Positions 25,944 through 34,728 of a DNA stretch of 64,000 nt are shown one piece after another (position 1 is the stretch's first letter; each line of letters starts with the position of its first letter). The stretch covers positions 124,001-188,000 of the forward strand of contig JALKAW010000007.1 in NCBI GenBank assembly GCA_023015825.1. Direction: 5' to 3'. The stretch is from Flavobacteriaceae bacterium S0862. GTDB taxonomy: Bacteria > Bacteroidota > Bacteroidia > Flavobacteriales > Flavobacteriaceae. Under the pieces are notes generated by a model. The model was given only the letters and a program-made list of their open reading frames with translations, had not been told where the DNA came from and made no database searches. A program made the translations under genes and the position numbers.

Positions 25944-27339
25944 AAACAATCCTATTTATTCAATATTAGACATAGAAACGACTGGAGGAAAGTATAACGA
26001 AGAAGGTATTACTGAGATTGCCATCTATAAGTTTGACGGTCACGAAGTTGTAGATCAATTTATTACACTTGTTAATCCAGAGAGAGACATTCAACCTTTT
26101 GTGGTTAATTTGACAGGTATTAATAGCAAAATGCTACGCAGCGCTCCAAAATTTTATGAAATCGCAAAGCGTATTGTAGAAATTACCCAAGACACAATTC
26201 TAGTGGCTCATAATGCAAAATTTGATTATCGCATATTACGTACCGAATTTAGACGGTTGGGTTTTGATTTTAGCAAAGAAACTCTTTGTACCGTTGAACT
26301 TTCAAAAGATTTAATTCCTCAAGAAGATTCTTACAGTCTTGGAAAACTCACAAGGTCGTTAGGAATTCCAGTAAGTGATAGACATAGAGCAGCTGGTGAC
26401 GCTCAAGCAACTGTAAAGTTGTTTAAAATGTTACTTGCAAAAGATTTAAACAAGAATATTATTAAAGAATCCATTAGGCTAGAGCCCAAATACCAAATGG
26501 AGCCTAAACTATTGGATATTATAGATTCACTTCCTTCTATTACAGGTGTCTACTATATGCACAATAAAAATGGGGATATTATTTATATTGGAAAAAGTAA
26601 AAATATTAGAAAGCGCGTTAACCAGCATTTTACAAGCAGTAATCCAAAATCAAAAAAAATGCAACTACAAGTAGCAACAGTAACCTATGAAGATACTGGA
26701 AGCGAACTTGTTGCATTGCTAAAAGAAAGTGAAGAAATTAAGAGAAATAAACCTTTTTTCAATAGAGCCTTAAAGCAAAACATCTTTTCTCATGGTTTAT
26801 TTAGTTATACGGATGACAATGGATATATTAATTTAAAGGTTGCAAACATAAATAGGAAAGGAAACCCCATTATTACTTTTTCTAACATGCGAAGCGCCAA
26901 GAGTTTTATTACAAAGTTAGTAGATGAACACAATTTGTGTCAAAAACTTACTGGGCTACATAACACCAGCAGTAATTGTTTTAATTATACAATTAAACAA
27001 TGCTTTGGTGCATGCATTGATGAAGAACCTTTTGAAATCTACAATAAAAAAGTTTCAAATGTCATTGATTATTACAAGTTTGACAATCAAAACATGGTGA
27101 TTTCGGATAGAGGACGTGTTGTTGATGAGCGCAGTGCAGTATTAATTGAAAATGGTATGTTTAAGGGCTTTGGATTTTACAACCTTAATTATCAAATTAA
27201 TAATTTGAAGGTGTTGGAAAAAATTATTACTCCAATGGAGCATAATCACGATTCACAACATATTATTCAAACATATTTAAGACGAAAACGACATAAATTA
27301 AAAATCATTAATTTAGAGAAACAACCTGAAAACACATAA
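25918..27339 (+). CDS. 3'-5' exonuclease (DnaQ/epsilon-like) fused to GIY-YIG nuclease (UvrC/Cho-like)
   Basis: About 473 aa. Residues 15-190 are a DnaQ-type exonuclease with ILDIETTGG (ExoI), VAHNAKFDYRIL (ExoII) and HRAAGDAQAT (ExoIII). Residues about 205-285 are a GIY-YIG domain (ITGVYYMHNKNGDIIYIGKSKNIRKRVNQHF). The C-terminal part has a Cys-rich QCFGACIDEEP as in UvrC N-terminal nuclease homologues. No suitable ATG exists before the ExoI motif. The TTG at 25918 is chosen; TTG 25903 or ATT 25954 are possible. The chosen start overlaps yggS by 26 bases. A DNA repair role is likely. Confidence 0.88.
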   Translation: MEHAIIQIKNNPIYSILDIETTGGKYNEEGITEIAIYKFDGHEVVDQFITLVNPERDIQPFVVNLTGINSKMLRSAPKFYEIAKRIVEITQDTILVAHNAKFDYRILRTEFRRLGFDFSKETLCTVELSKDLIPQEDSYSLGKLTRSLGIPVSDRHRAAGDAQATVKLFKMLLAKDLNKNIIKESIRLEPKYQMEPKLLDIIDSLPSITGVYYMHNKNGDIIYIGKSKNIRKRVNQHFTSSNPKSKKMQLQVATVTYEDTGSELVALLKESEEIKRNKPFFNRALKQNIFSHGLFSYTDDNGYINLKVANINRKGNPIITFSNMRSAKSFITKLVDEHNLCQKLTGLHNTSSNCFNYTIKQCFGACIDEEPFEIYNKKVSNVIDYYKFDNQNMVISDRGRVVDERSAVLIENGMFKGFGFYNLNYQINNLKVLEKIITPMEHNHDSQHIIQTYLRRKRHKLKIINLEKQPENT

Positions 27340-27414
27340 CTAAGTACATGGCAAACAATTGGCTAAATATATTAAATGATTTAAATTGAAACCAGAACGT
27401 AAAAAATTAAACAA

Positions 27415-29409
27415 ATGAAAAATATTCTTAACCTACTTAGTTTTCTTTTTATATTTCATTTAAACGCCCAAAGCACATATAACTCTTCGAGTATTCAAGT
27501 AACTTTAGGTGATTTACAAACAAATGTTTGTGATATTGACTCAACAGCTAACGCTCTTATTATTTACGAAAAGGGCAATAGTTATGTGCATAGAGAAACA
27601 TATAAACTAAATACAAAAATTGAAAAGAAAGTAAAGATTTTAAATGCTGAAGGTTTTAATAAATCTACTGTTGAAATATATTTATATAACAGTGATGACA
27701 ATAAGCGTGAAGAAAAGATAAAGAACATTGTAGCTGCAACCCATAATTTAGAAAATAATCAGATTTTTAAAACGAATATTAGAGAAAGTGAAATTTTTAG
27801 AGAAGTATATAATAAAAATAACACCATAGTAAAATTCACATTACCCAAAATTGCTTCAGGAAGTGTCATAACTTATAGTTATCAAATTGAATCTCCTTTT
27901 ATGTACAATTATAAAGAATGGGAGTTTCAAGAAGACATACCAAAACTATATAGTGAATACAACACAAGCATTCCTGGTAATTATGAATACAGCATTAAAC
28001 TAGTTGGAGGCTTAGGGTTTTCAAAAAAAGAAACTGTAATAGAAAAAAAATGTTTATCTGGTAATAATGCAGTAAGTGTTATGGGTGCTGTAAATACGCC
28101 TACAGCAGATTGTGCCAATACGATTTATGCCATGGAAAACATTCCTGCATTCATTGAAGAGGATTTTATGACTGCCAAAAAAAATTATCTGTCTAGAATT
28201 GATTATGAACTTAAAACAGTAACAAGCTTTGATGGATCAAAAGATAGAATTGCTCGCACTTGGAAAGAAGTAGATAAAGAACTAAAAGGATATTCCAGTC
28301 TTGGTAGACAACTAAAAAAGGGAAATTTAGTAATAGATTTACTTGGAGCTCCTATTTCAGATGAAACTAACCCACTAGAAAAAGCAAAAAAAATATATAA
28401 TTATGTTCAAAATAATTACACATGGAATAATGAACCTTTAAAACTTAGAGAGGCTCCAATAAAAGATTTAATAGACAGTAAATCGGGAAATGTTTCGCAA
28501 ATAAATTTGCTTTTACATAACTTACTTATTGAAAATGATATAGAATCAACGCCAATACTATTATCTACTAGAGGTAATGGTTTTGCAACAAAACTCTTCC
28601 CCGTAATATCAGAATTTAATTATCTCATCACTCAAGCCACAATAGATGGTAAAACTTATTTTTTAGATGCCACAGATGTCTTTTTAAGTTTTGGGCAACT
28701 TCCATTTAGATGTTTAAATGATTATGGCAGACTCTTAACTCTCAAGAAAGGAAGTTCTTGGATTGATATTGTAAATGATAAGTTTTCAGCCGTTCAACAT
28801 CAAGTATCTTTAAAATTTGATGAGGGGAATGTTTTAAAAGGGATAATGAACTCGAGGTTTACAGACTATTATGCACTTGATAAGAAAAAAGATTATTTTC
28901 CTAATCCAGAAAGCTATGTTGAAGATTTTGAAAATAGTCTAGTAGATATAGAAGTTGTAAGCCATAAAGTTAAAGACCCAGATATTGATAGTGATAAATT
29001 TCAAGAAGCTTTTGAATTAGAGTTTATAGATTTAGATACAAATACCAATACACTCTACTTAAATCCTTTTTTAGGTAAGTTTATAAATTCCAATCCATTT
29101 CAACTACAAGAGAGAACGTACCCTATAGAGTTTGGGTATAAAAGAGCCTATATGTATAATTTTCAGTTGGATTTAGGAGATAAATACGAATTAGTAGAGC
29201 TACCTAAGAGTACAAAAATGAATTTACCAGATGGTACAGGTGAATGCACATTTGCAATAAATTCTTTAGGTAACAAAGTTAATATTTCATTAAAAATAAA
29301 TATCAAGAAATCTAGATTTGACGCAGAGTTTTATCCTTCTTTAAAAGACTTTATGAGTAATATTGTAAATATGCAAACCAATACATTGCTCGCATTAAAG
29401 AAAAAATAA
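27415..29409 (+). CDS. exported DUF3857/transglutaminase-fold protein
   Basis: 664 aa with a signal peptide (ending in LNAQ). Residues about 50-230 form the DUF3857 beta domain (KVKILNAEGFNKSTVEIY; VITYSYQIESPF). Residues about 320-430 form a transglutaminase-like core (IYNYVQNNYTWNN; FNYLITQATIDGKTYFLDATD). Where active members carry Cys the sequence reads SGNVSQINLLLHNLL, with no Cys, while the His/Asp part is recognisable. It is therefore probably non-catalytic. The role is unknown. It starts 75 bases after the exonuclease gene. Confidence 0.82.
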   Translation: MKNILNLLSFLFIFHLNAQSTYNSSSIQVTLGDLQTNVCDIDSTANALIIYEKGNSYVHRETYKLNTKIEKKVKILNAEGFNKSTVEIYLYNSDDNKREEKIKNIVAATHNLENNQIFKTNIRESEIFREVYNKNNTIVKFTLPKIASGSVITYSYQIESPFMYNYKEWEFQEDIPKLYSEYNTSIPGNYEYSIKLVGGLGFSKKETVIEKKCLSGNNAVSVMGAVNTPTADCANTIYAMENIPAFIEEDFMTAKKNYLSRIDYELKTVTSFDGSKDRIARTWKEVDKELKGYSSLGRQLKKGNLVIDLLGAPISDETNPLEKAKKIYNYVQNNYTWNNEPLKLREAPIKDLIDSKSGNVSQINLLLHNLLIENDIESTPILLSTRGNGFATKLFPVISEFNYLITQATIDGKTYFLDATDVFLSFGQLPFRCLNDYGRLLTLKKGSSWIDIVNDKFSAVQHQVSLKFDEGNVLKGIMNSRFTDYYALDKKKDYFPNPESYVEDFENSLVDIEVVSHKVKDPDIDSDKFQEAFELEFIDLDTNTNTLYLNPFLGKFINSNPFQLQERTYPIEFGYKRAYMYNFQLDLGDKYELVELPKSTKMNLPDGTGECTFAINSLGNKVNISLKINIKKSRFDAEFYPSLKDFMSNIVNMQTNTLLALKKK

Positions 29410-29443
29410 TTAAACTTTCACTACATTTATAAAAAATAATAAC

Positions 29444-30277
29444 TTGTCAGATAATAACACAAATAAAAGCTGGAAACATAAGCTACATGAAATCCTTTAT
29501 GAAGCCGATACACCTTCTGGTAAGGTTTTTAATATTGCGCTCTTTATTGTAATTATTGCAAGTATTGTTTTTGTAATGCTAGAGAGCATTGAAAGCATTG
29601 ACGCAAAATATCATACTTTTCTTGACATAGCCGAGTGGGTCATAACCATACTTTTTTCTTTAGAATATATTGCTAGAATAATTACTGTACGAAAACCTCT
29701 AAAGTATATTTTTAGTTTTTTTGGAATTATTGATTTATTATCAACTATTCCAAAATACTTATCCTTTTTCTTTATTGGTTCTCAATCTTTGGTGGCGTTA
29801 AGAGCATTACGCTTATTAAGAATATTTAGAATACTAAAACTAGCTAGATATATTGGGGAATCTACAAACCTAACCAGAGCATTTATATCTAGTCGAGCTA
29901 AAATATCTGTCTTTATACTGTTTGTCTTCATATTATGTATCATTCTAGGTACAATTATGTATTTAATAGAAAGTGATCAAAATAGTGGATTTACAAGTAT
30001 CCCCAGAAGTGTCTATTGGGCAATTGTCACACTTACAACCGTAGGTTATGGTGATATTGCTCCAGTATCTGCACTTGGACAACTTATTTCTTCATTCATT
30101 ATGCTCATGGGTTATGCCATTATTGCAGTTCCAACAGGAATTGTGTCGTCTGAAATTGTAAAGGCGAATAGACATAATGTGCACACTAATACACAAACAT
30201 GTCCTTATTGTATGGCTATTTCTCATAAGGATAATGCCGAATACTGTTATAACTGTGGAAATAAACTAAATGAATAA
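29444..30277 (+). CDS. voltage-gated-type potassium/ion channel with C-terminal zinc ribbon
   Basis: 277 aa. Six transmembrane segments (first about 28-48). S4 carries repeated arginines (RALRLLRIFRILKLARY). The pore helix and selectivity filter are TLTTVGYGDIAP, the K-channel signature. After S6 the C-terminus has CPYC...CYNCG, a four-Cys zinc ribbon. The start is TTG; the first in-frame ATG would remove the N-terminus and half of S1. It overlaps miaA by 8 bases, so the two are translationally coupled. Confidence 0.88.
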   Translation: MSDNNTNKSWKHKLHEILYEADTPSGKVFNIALFIVIIASIVFVMLESIESIDAKYHTFLDIAEWVITILFSLEYIARIITVRKPLKYIFSFFGIIDLLSTIPKYLSFFFIGSQSLVALRALRLLRIFRILKLARYIGESTNLTRAFISSRAKISVFILFVFILCIILGTIMYLIESDQNSGFTSIPRSVYWAIVTLTTVGYGDIAPVSALGQLISSFIMLMGYAIIAVPTGIVSSEIVKANRHNVHTNTQTCPYCMAISHKDNAEYCYNCGNKLNE

Positions 30278-31178
30278 TTATCTTATTTCGGTTATTGGGA
30301 CAACTGCCATAGGCAAGACATCCTTAAGTATCAAACTAGCCAAATACTTCAACACAGAGATCATTTCAGCTGATTCTAGACAATTTTATAAAGAAATGCA
30401 GATAGGCACTGCTGCTCCTACTCTAAATGAACTAAAACAAGCTAAGCATCATTTTATACATCATAAATCTATAAAAGACAACTATAGCGTCGGTAGTTTC
30501 CAGAAAGATGCTATTATGTGTTTAAATGAACTTTTCAAAACACACAACATTGTCATCATGGTTGGTGGTTCTGGACTATATGTAGATGCCATAACTAAAG
30601 GCCTTGATTATTTTCCAGATGTTGACCCTAATATTAGAAAACGACTTAATCAAGAATTAGAATCAAACGGAATTAAAAGTCTACAGGAGAAATTAAAAGA
30701 GTTGGACATTAAAGCTTACAACTCCATTTCAGTAGATAATCCACATCGCGTAATTCGTGCATTAGAAATTTGCATTGGAACAGGAAAACCTTATTCTTCA
30801 TTTTTAAACAAAGAAAAAGAGCCTCGTGATTTTAAAACTATATCGATTGGATTAACCGCAGACAGGAACATTATTTATGAACGTATTAATAAACGTGTAG
30901 ATATAATGATGGAACAAGGATTACTAGATGAAGTAAAAAACCTAGAATATTACAAACATTTAAACGCACTAAATACTGTTGGCTATAAAGAACTTTTTAA
31001 GTACTTTAATGATGAATGGAGTTTAGAATTTGCCGTTTCAGAAATTAAGAAAAATACACGACGTTTTGCAAAACGCCAAATGACTTGGTTTAAAAAGAAT
31101 AAAGACACTTTGTGGTTTGATTACCAAACAGATATTGACTATTTTATTTGTCAAATACAAAATCAAATTAACCTATGA
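30270..31178 (+). CDS. miaA: tRNA dimethylallyltransferase
   Basis: 302 aa. Adds an isopentenyl group to A37 of tRNAs reading UNN codons. Seen: P-loop GTTAIGKTSL, SADSRQFYKEMQIGTAAPT, the HHFIHHKSIKDNYSVGSFQKDA switch, GGSGLYVDAITKGLD, HRVIRALEI, and the C-terminal TRRFAKRQMTWFKK. Overlaps its neighbours on both sides (8 and 4 bases). Confidence 0.96.
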   Translation: MNNYLISVIGTTAIGKTSLSIKLAKYFNTEIISADSRQFYKEMQIGTAAPTLNELKQAKHHFIHHKSIKDNYSVGSFQKDAIMCLNELFKTHNIVIMVGGSGLYVDAITKGLDYFPDVDPNIRKRLNQELESNGIKSLQEKLKELDIKAYNSISVDNPHRVIRALEICIGTGKPYSSFLNKEKEPRDFKTISIGLTADRNIIYERINKRVDIMMEQGLLDEVKNLEYYKHLNALNTVGYKELFKYFNDEWSLEFAVSEIKKNTRRFAKRQMTWFKKNKDTLWFDYQTDIDYFICQIQNQINL

Positions 31179-31690
31179 AAACTTTAAAATCCCTCATCAT
31201 ATTGGTTTGTATAGGCTTTACTCTACAAATTCAAGCGCAAAACAATAAATGTTTAAACGAAATAAATAATCAGGTTTGGTCTAATTTTACTAAAGCTTTT
31301 GAAACTTTTGACCACGAGTTATTTGGTGCCTTACATACAGAAGAACTCTTGCGTGTTGGAGGTAACTCAAAATTAATAAGAAACAAAACGGATTACATAA
31401 ATGGTTATGCCTCTCGTTGGAAAACCAATAAAACTCCTCAAACAATCTCTTTTAGGTTTTTAGAACGTATTTGCAATGATACTAAAGCGTCTGAAAGAGG
31501 TATTTACAAGCTAACTGTAAATAAGGGCTTGCCAAACGAACAATCGTATTATGGCAAGTTTCACGTAATTATGGTAAAAGTAGATGATATATGGAAATTA
31601 TTAGTGGACTACGATTCTAATGAAAAAAAAACCATTAATGAAAAATTATATAAAAATGCCTTTGCAATGGATGATTTTGAAAAGTATTAG
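31175..31690 (+). CDS. exported NTF2-like (DUF4440-type) protein
   Basis: 171 aa with a signal peptide (ending in IQAQ). The fold pattern NNQVWSNFTKAFETFDHELFGALHTEELLRVGGNSKLIRN, followed by ISFRFLERI and FHVIMVKVDDIWKLLVDYDS, fits the SnoaL/DUF4440 cone fold. No catalytic residues are recognised. The start overlaps the miaA stop (ATGA). A hairpin at 31697-31739 ends the transcript. Confidence 0.75.
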   Translation: MKTLKSLIILVCIGFTLQIQAQNNKCLNEINNQVWSNFTKAFETFDHELFGALHTEELLRVGGNSKLIRNKTDYINGYASRWKTNKTPQTISFRFLERICNDTKASERGIYKLTVNKGLPNEQSYYGKFHVIMVKVDDIWKLLVDYDSNEKKTINEKLYKNAFAMDDFEKY

Positions 31691-31696
31691 GTATAA

Positions 31697-31739
31697 AAAA
31701 ATCTGCTAGATTTTGATAAAACTCAAAATAGCAGATTTT
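31697..31739. terminator. terminator between convergent genes
   Basis: Two stem blocks, AAAATCTGCT/AGCAGATTTT and ATTTTGA/TCAAAAT, are separated by a two-base bulge and closed by a six-base loop. A and T flanks fit termination from both directions, for the NTF2-like gene and for rprY. Confidence 0.7.
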
Positions 31740-31763
31740 AAATTAACTACTTAAATAATTTCT

Positions 31764-32474
31764 TTATGCTTTTTGATTGACTACAAGTCTAAATCCTTCA
31801 CCATGAATATTTAATATTTCAACATTCTCATCTAATTTTAAATACTTACGGAGTTTAGCAATGTACACATCCATACTTCTTGACGTAAAGTAATTATCGT
31901 CACGCCATATTTTGGTTAAAGCGAGCTCACGTGGCATTAAATCGTTTTCATGTAAGGCCAATAAACGTAATAACTCATTTTCTTTTGGTGATAGTTTTAC
32001 AGGCTCACCATCTTTATATTTTAAAAAACGTAGTTTTGAGTTAAGATGAAAGCCACCAATTTGAAATTCAAACTGTTTACTGTCTGCAACACTATCTGTA
32101 GCCTTACGCTGCATGATAGCCTTGATTTTCATTAGCAGTACTTCACTATCAAAAGGTTTGTTTAGATAATCGTCTGCTCCTACTTTATAACCTTTTAAGA
32201 CATCTTCTTTCATAGCTTTTGCAGTCAAGAAAATTATTGGTACATCGGTATTTTTTTCACGAATTTCTTTCGCTAATGTAAAGCCATCTTTATATGGCAT
32301 CATCACATCGAGAATGCATAAATCGTAATCGTCTTTTTTAAATTTTTCAAATCCTTCCATACCATTTTTAGCATGAACTACATCGTAATCGTTCATGTTT
32401 AAATAGTCTTTTAACACGGTTCCAAAATTTGGATCATCTTCAACTAAAAGTATTTTTTTGTTTTGCTCTTCCAT
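31764..32474 (-). CDS. rprY: response regulator, OmpR family (RprY-like)
   Basis: 236 aa. The receiver domain (5-120) has phospho-acceptor Asp56 (CILDVMMPYKDGF), the acidic pair in LVEDD, FLTAKA (Thr) and the Lys in LNKPFD. The C-terminal winged helix (about 135-232) has KLSPKENELLRLLALHE and SRSMDVYIAKLRKYLK. It is a DNA-binding transcription regulator paired with the kinase 7 bases upstream (32482-34056). The name follows Bacteroides RprXY by similarity of both partners; the stimulus and targets are unknown. Confidence 0.88.
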   Translation of the reverse strand: MEEQNKKILLVEDDPNFGTVLKDYLNMNDYDVVHAKNGMEGFEKFKKDDYDLCILDVMMPYKDGFTLAKEIREKNTDVPIIFLTAKAMKEDVLKGYKVGADDYLNKPFDSEVLLMKIKAIMQRKATDSVADSKQFEFQIGGFHLNSKLRFLKYKDGEPVKLSPKENELLRLLALHENDLMPRELALTKIWRDDNYFTSRSMDVYIAKLRKYLKLDENVEILNIHGEGFRLVVNQKA

Positions 32475-32481
32475 AGGTATT

Positions 32482-34056
32482 TTATGATATTAATGGTAGT
32501 TTAATAATAAAGGTACTACCCTTTCCTTTTTCGCTTTCTACTGATACGTGACCTTGATGGTCTTCTACTATTCTTTTTACATAAGCAAGACCTAATCCAT
32601 GGCCTTTAACGTTATGTACATCACCTGTGTGCTCTCTGTAAAACTTCTCAAACACCCTTTTTTGAACGGATTTCGACATTCCGTTACCTTGATCTTGTAT
32701 CTTTATTAAAATGTTATTTCCAACATTTTCTGTATATATATCTATTTTAGGTTCATCGTTAGAATACTTAACAGCATTATCCAACATATTTACTATAACG
32801 TTAGTAAAGTGTGTTTCATTGGCTAACACATCACAATTTACAGCATCAAAATGTGTTTTTACGTAACCATTTCTACTCTCTACAATTAATTCTATGTGCA
32901 TTACTGCATCATGTATTAAGTCGTGTAGCTCAACACGTTCCTTACTAATATTAAGTTCGTTCTTTTCTAGTTTTGATATTCTAAGCACATTTTCAACTTG
33001 TGCATGCATACGTTTGTTTTCATCTTTTATCATTCCAAGGTATCGTTTTACCTTTTCTTCATCATTTATAATTTTTGGATTCCGTATGGCATCTAAAGCT
33101 AAATTTATTGTTGCTATTGGTGTTTTAAACTCATGTGTCATGTTGTTAATAAAATCGGTCTTTATTTGTGATATTTGACGTTGCTTTATTAATTGATACA
33201 AGGCACTTGAATAGGCAATAATTATAATGATTGTAAATACTAATGCAAGTATTGCCATTCCGACTATCGATGATAGAATAAACTTATTTCTATCAGGAAA
33301 ATTAATATAGAGTTTATACTCACTTTCATCATTGTTGTCCAAAAAAATTGGAACTCCAATAGTTTTAGATTTTTGTGGTTCAAAGTTAGCAGACTGTACT
33401 TTTGTTGCTAAGTCTTTATGATAAATAGCATATTCAAAATTAATGTCTATACCATCTTCTGTTAACTTTTTACTTAATAATTTTTCAATCGTTTCTTTTG
33501 TAACCCGCAAATGAACAGGTGTGTTTTTAGCTTCCTCTCTATATTGCGCTTCAAAAGTTGCATACTGTAATTTATTTAGCGAAAAAACATTTTTAGTAGT
33601 TTCCGACGGCGCTATAGTTAGACCGTTATCTAAATCGATATTGTTAAAAACCTGTTTTGTTGCAAGTCCTGTATACATACTGAAACTAGAACTATCTAAA
33701 CCCATGTCAAAGAGCGATGGCATCTTAAAATTTTCTTCTACAACACTTGTATTGTAAACAATTATTTGATTTGCATTATCATATTGTTTTCTAACTATAA
33801 TTCCACTTATAGTTGTAGAATCTGGCACAATGCCTTGTGCTAACATCTCTTCAAGCTTTTCTACATATAAATCGTATTCAAGCTCAACTACTTTTGTCGA
33901 TGTATAAGTAAGCGCTTTCTTTACATTAAATGTAAACTGCTCATCTTCATTTTTAAACGTATTGTTAATAAAATAAGCCTGTACAAAAATAATTCCAACA
34001 AGTGACAAACTCATTAATATAACTAACAAGACGAATAGCATTTTCTTACCCATCAC
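32482..34056 (-). CDS. rprX: sensor histidine kinase (RprX-like)
   Basis: 524 aa. TM1 at about 7-30, a periplasmic sensor region of about 230 residues with no recognised domain, TM2 at about 260-283. HisKA follows directly with phospho-acceptor His308 (NNMTHEFKTPIATINLAL) and no HAMP domain between. HATPase motifs: NMLDNAVKYS, DQGNGM, GHGLGLAYVK. It probably phosphorylates the downstream RprY. The gene starts 67 bases after coaE and may have its own promoter. Confidence 0.88.
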   Translation of the reverse strand: MMGKKMLFVLLVILMSLSLVGIIFVQAYFINNTFKNEDEQFTFNVKKALTYTSTKVVELEYDLYVEKLEEMLAQGIVPDSTTISGIIVRKQYDNANQIIVYNTSVVEENFKMPSLFDMGLDSSSFSMYTGLATKQVFNNIDLDNGLTIAPSETTKNVFSLNKLQYATFEAQYREEAKNTPVHLRVTKETIEKLLSKKLTEDGIDINFEYAIYHKDLATKVQSANFEPQKSKTIGVPIFLDNNDESEYKLYINFPDRNKFILSSIVGMAILALVFTIIIIIAYSSALYQLIKQRQISQIKTDFINNMTHEFKTPIATINLALDAIRNPKIINDEEKVKRYLGMIKDENKRMHAQVENVLRISKLEKNELNISKERVELHDLIHDAVMHIELIVESRNGYVKTHFDAVNCDVLANETHFTNVIVNMLDNAVKYSNDEPKIDIYTENVGNNILIKIQDQGNGMSKSVQKRVFEKFYREHTGDVHNVKGHGLGLAYVKRIVEDHQGHVSVESEKGKGSTFIIKLPLIS

Positions 34057-34123
34057 TCAAAATTAACATTTTAACATTTAGATAGAATACCATTTAACCT
34101 TACATTAACACAAATGTTAAAAT

Positions 34124-34720
34124 TTAAAATTCACAAATGGTAGTGAGTATCTTTTTGTGAATATTTTCCACCTCTTTTCGTGTATTTGATAAGGTAACGT
34201 TTTTAATAACAAATTGAGATAATTCCATCTTTTTTTCGTCACTCCATTGGTTATGCATAATTGCTTTAACTTTTGCCTTGGAAGTACTATCTCTTTTAAT
34301 AACACGCTGTATTCTAGTTTCTTTGTCTGCAACAACCAATATAACGGCATCACATTGCAAATAGTTGTTGTTTTCAAATAAAATAGCTGCTTCTTTAATC
34401 ACATAAGGTGCTGTTTGTTTTGCTATCCATCGTTTAAAATGCGCAGCTACTTTGGGGTGAACAATAGCATTCATTTTTTCAAGTAAATCCTTATTGCTAA
34501 ATATTTTTTGAGCAATAAAAGGTTTGTTTAATTCATTATCTATATAAGCATCATCTCCAAATAATTTTACGAGTTTTCTTTTAATTATTTTGGATTTATT
34601 CATTAACTTTTTGGCTTCAACATCAGCTATATATACAGGAACACCCAACTCAAAAAACATATTTGCTACGGTTGTTTTTCCACTTCCAATCCCTCCAGTT
34701 AATCCAATAATTTTGCTCAT
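34124..34720 (-). CDS. coaE: dephospho-CoA kinase
   Basis: 198 aa. Final step of coenzyme A synthesis. Seen: P-loop GLTGGIGSGKTTVANMF, ELGVPVYIADVEAKKLM, IVHPKV, KEAAILFENN, and the RVIKRD lid. Eight bases after the YbbR gene on the same strand. The other CoA gene in the window is coaBC at 42028-43242. Confidence 0.95.
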   Translation of the reverse strand: MSKIIGLTGGIGSGKTTVANMFFELGVPVYIADVEAKKLMNKSKIIKRKLVKLFGDDAYIDNELNKPFIAQKIFSNKDLLEKMNAIVHPKVAAHFKRWIAKQTAPYVIKEAAILFENNNYLQCDAVILVVADKETRIQRVIKRDSTSKAKVKAIMHNQWSDEKKMELSQFVIKNVTLSNTRKEVENIHKKILTTICEF

Positions 34721-34728
34721 TACTAATG

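Noticed and set aside
34117-34377. Minus-strand ORF of 86 aa overlapping coaE
   Set aside because: Different frame of the same strand within coaE; coaE is complete with all motifs.
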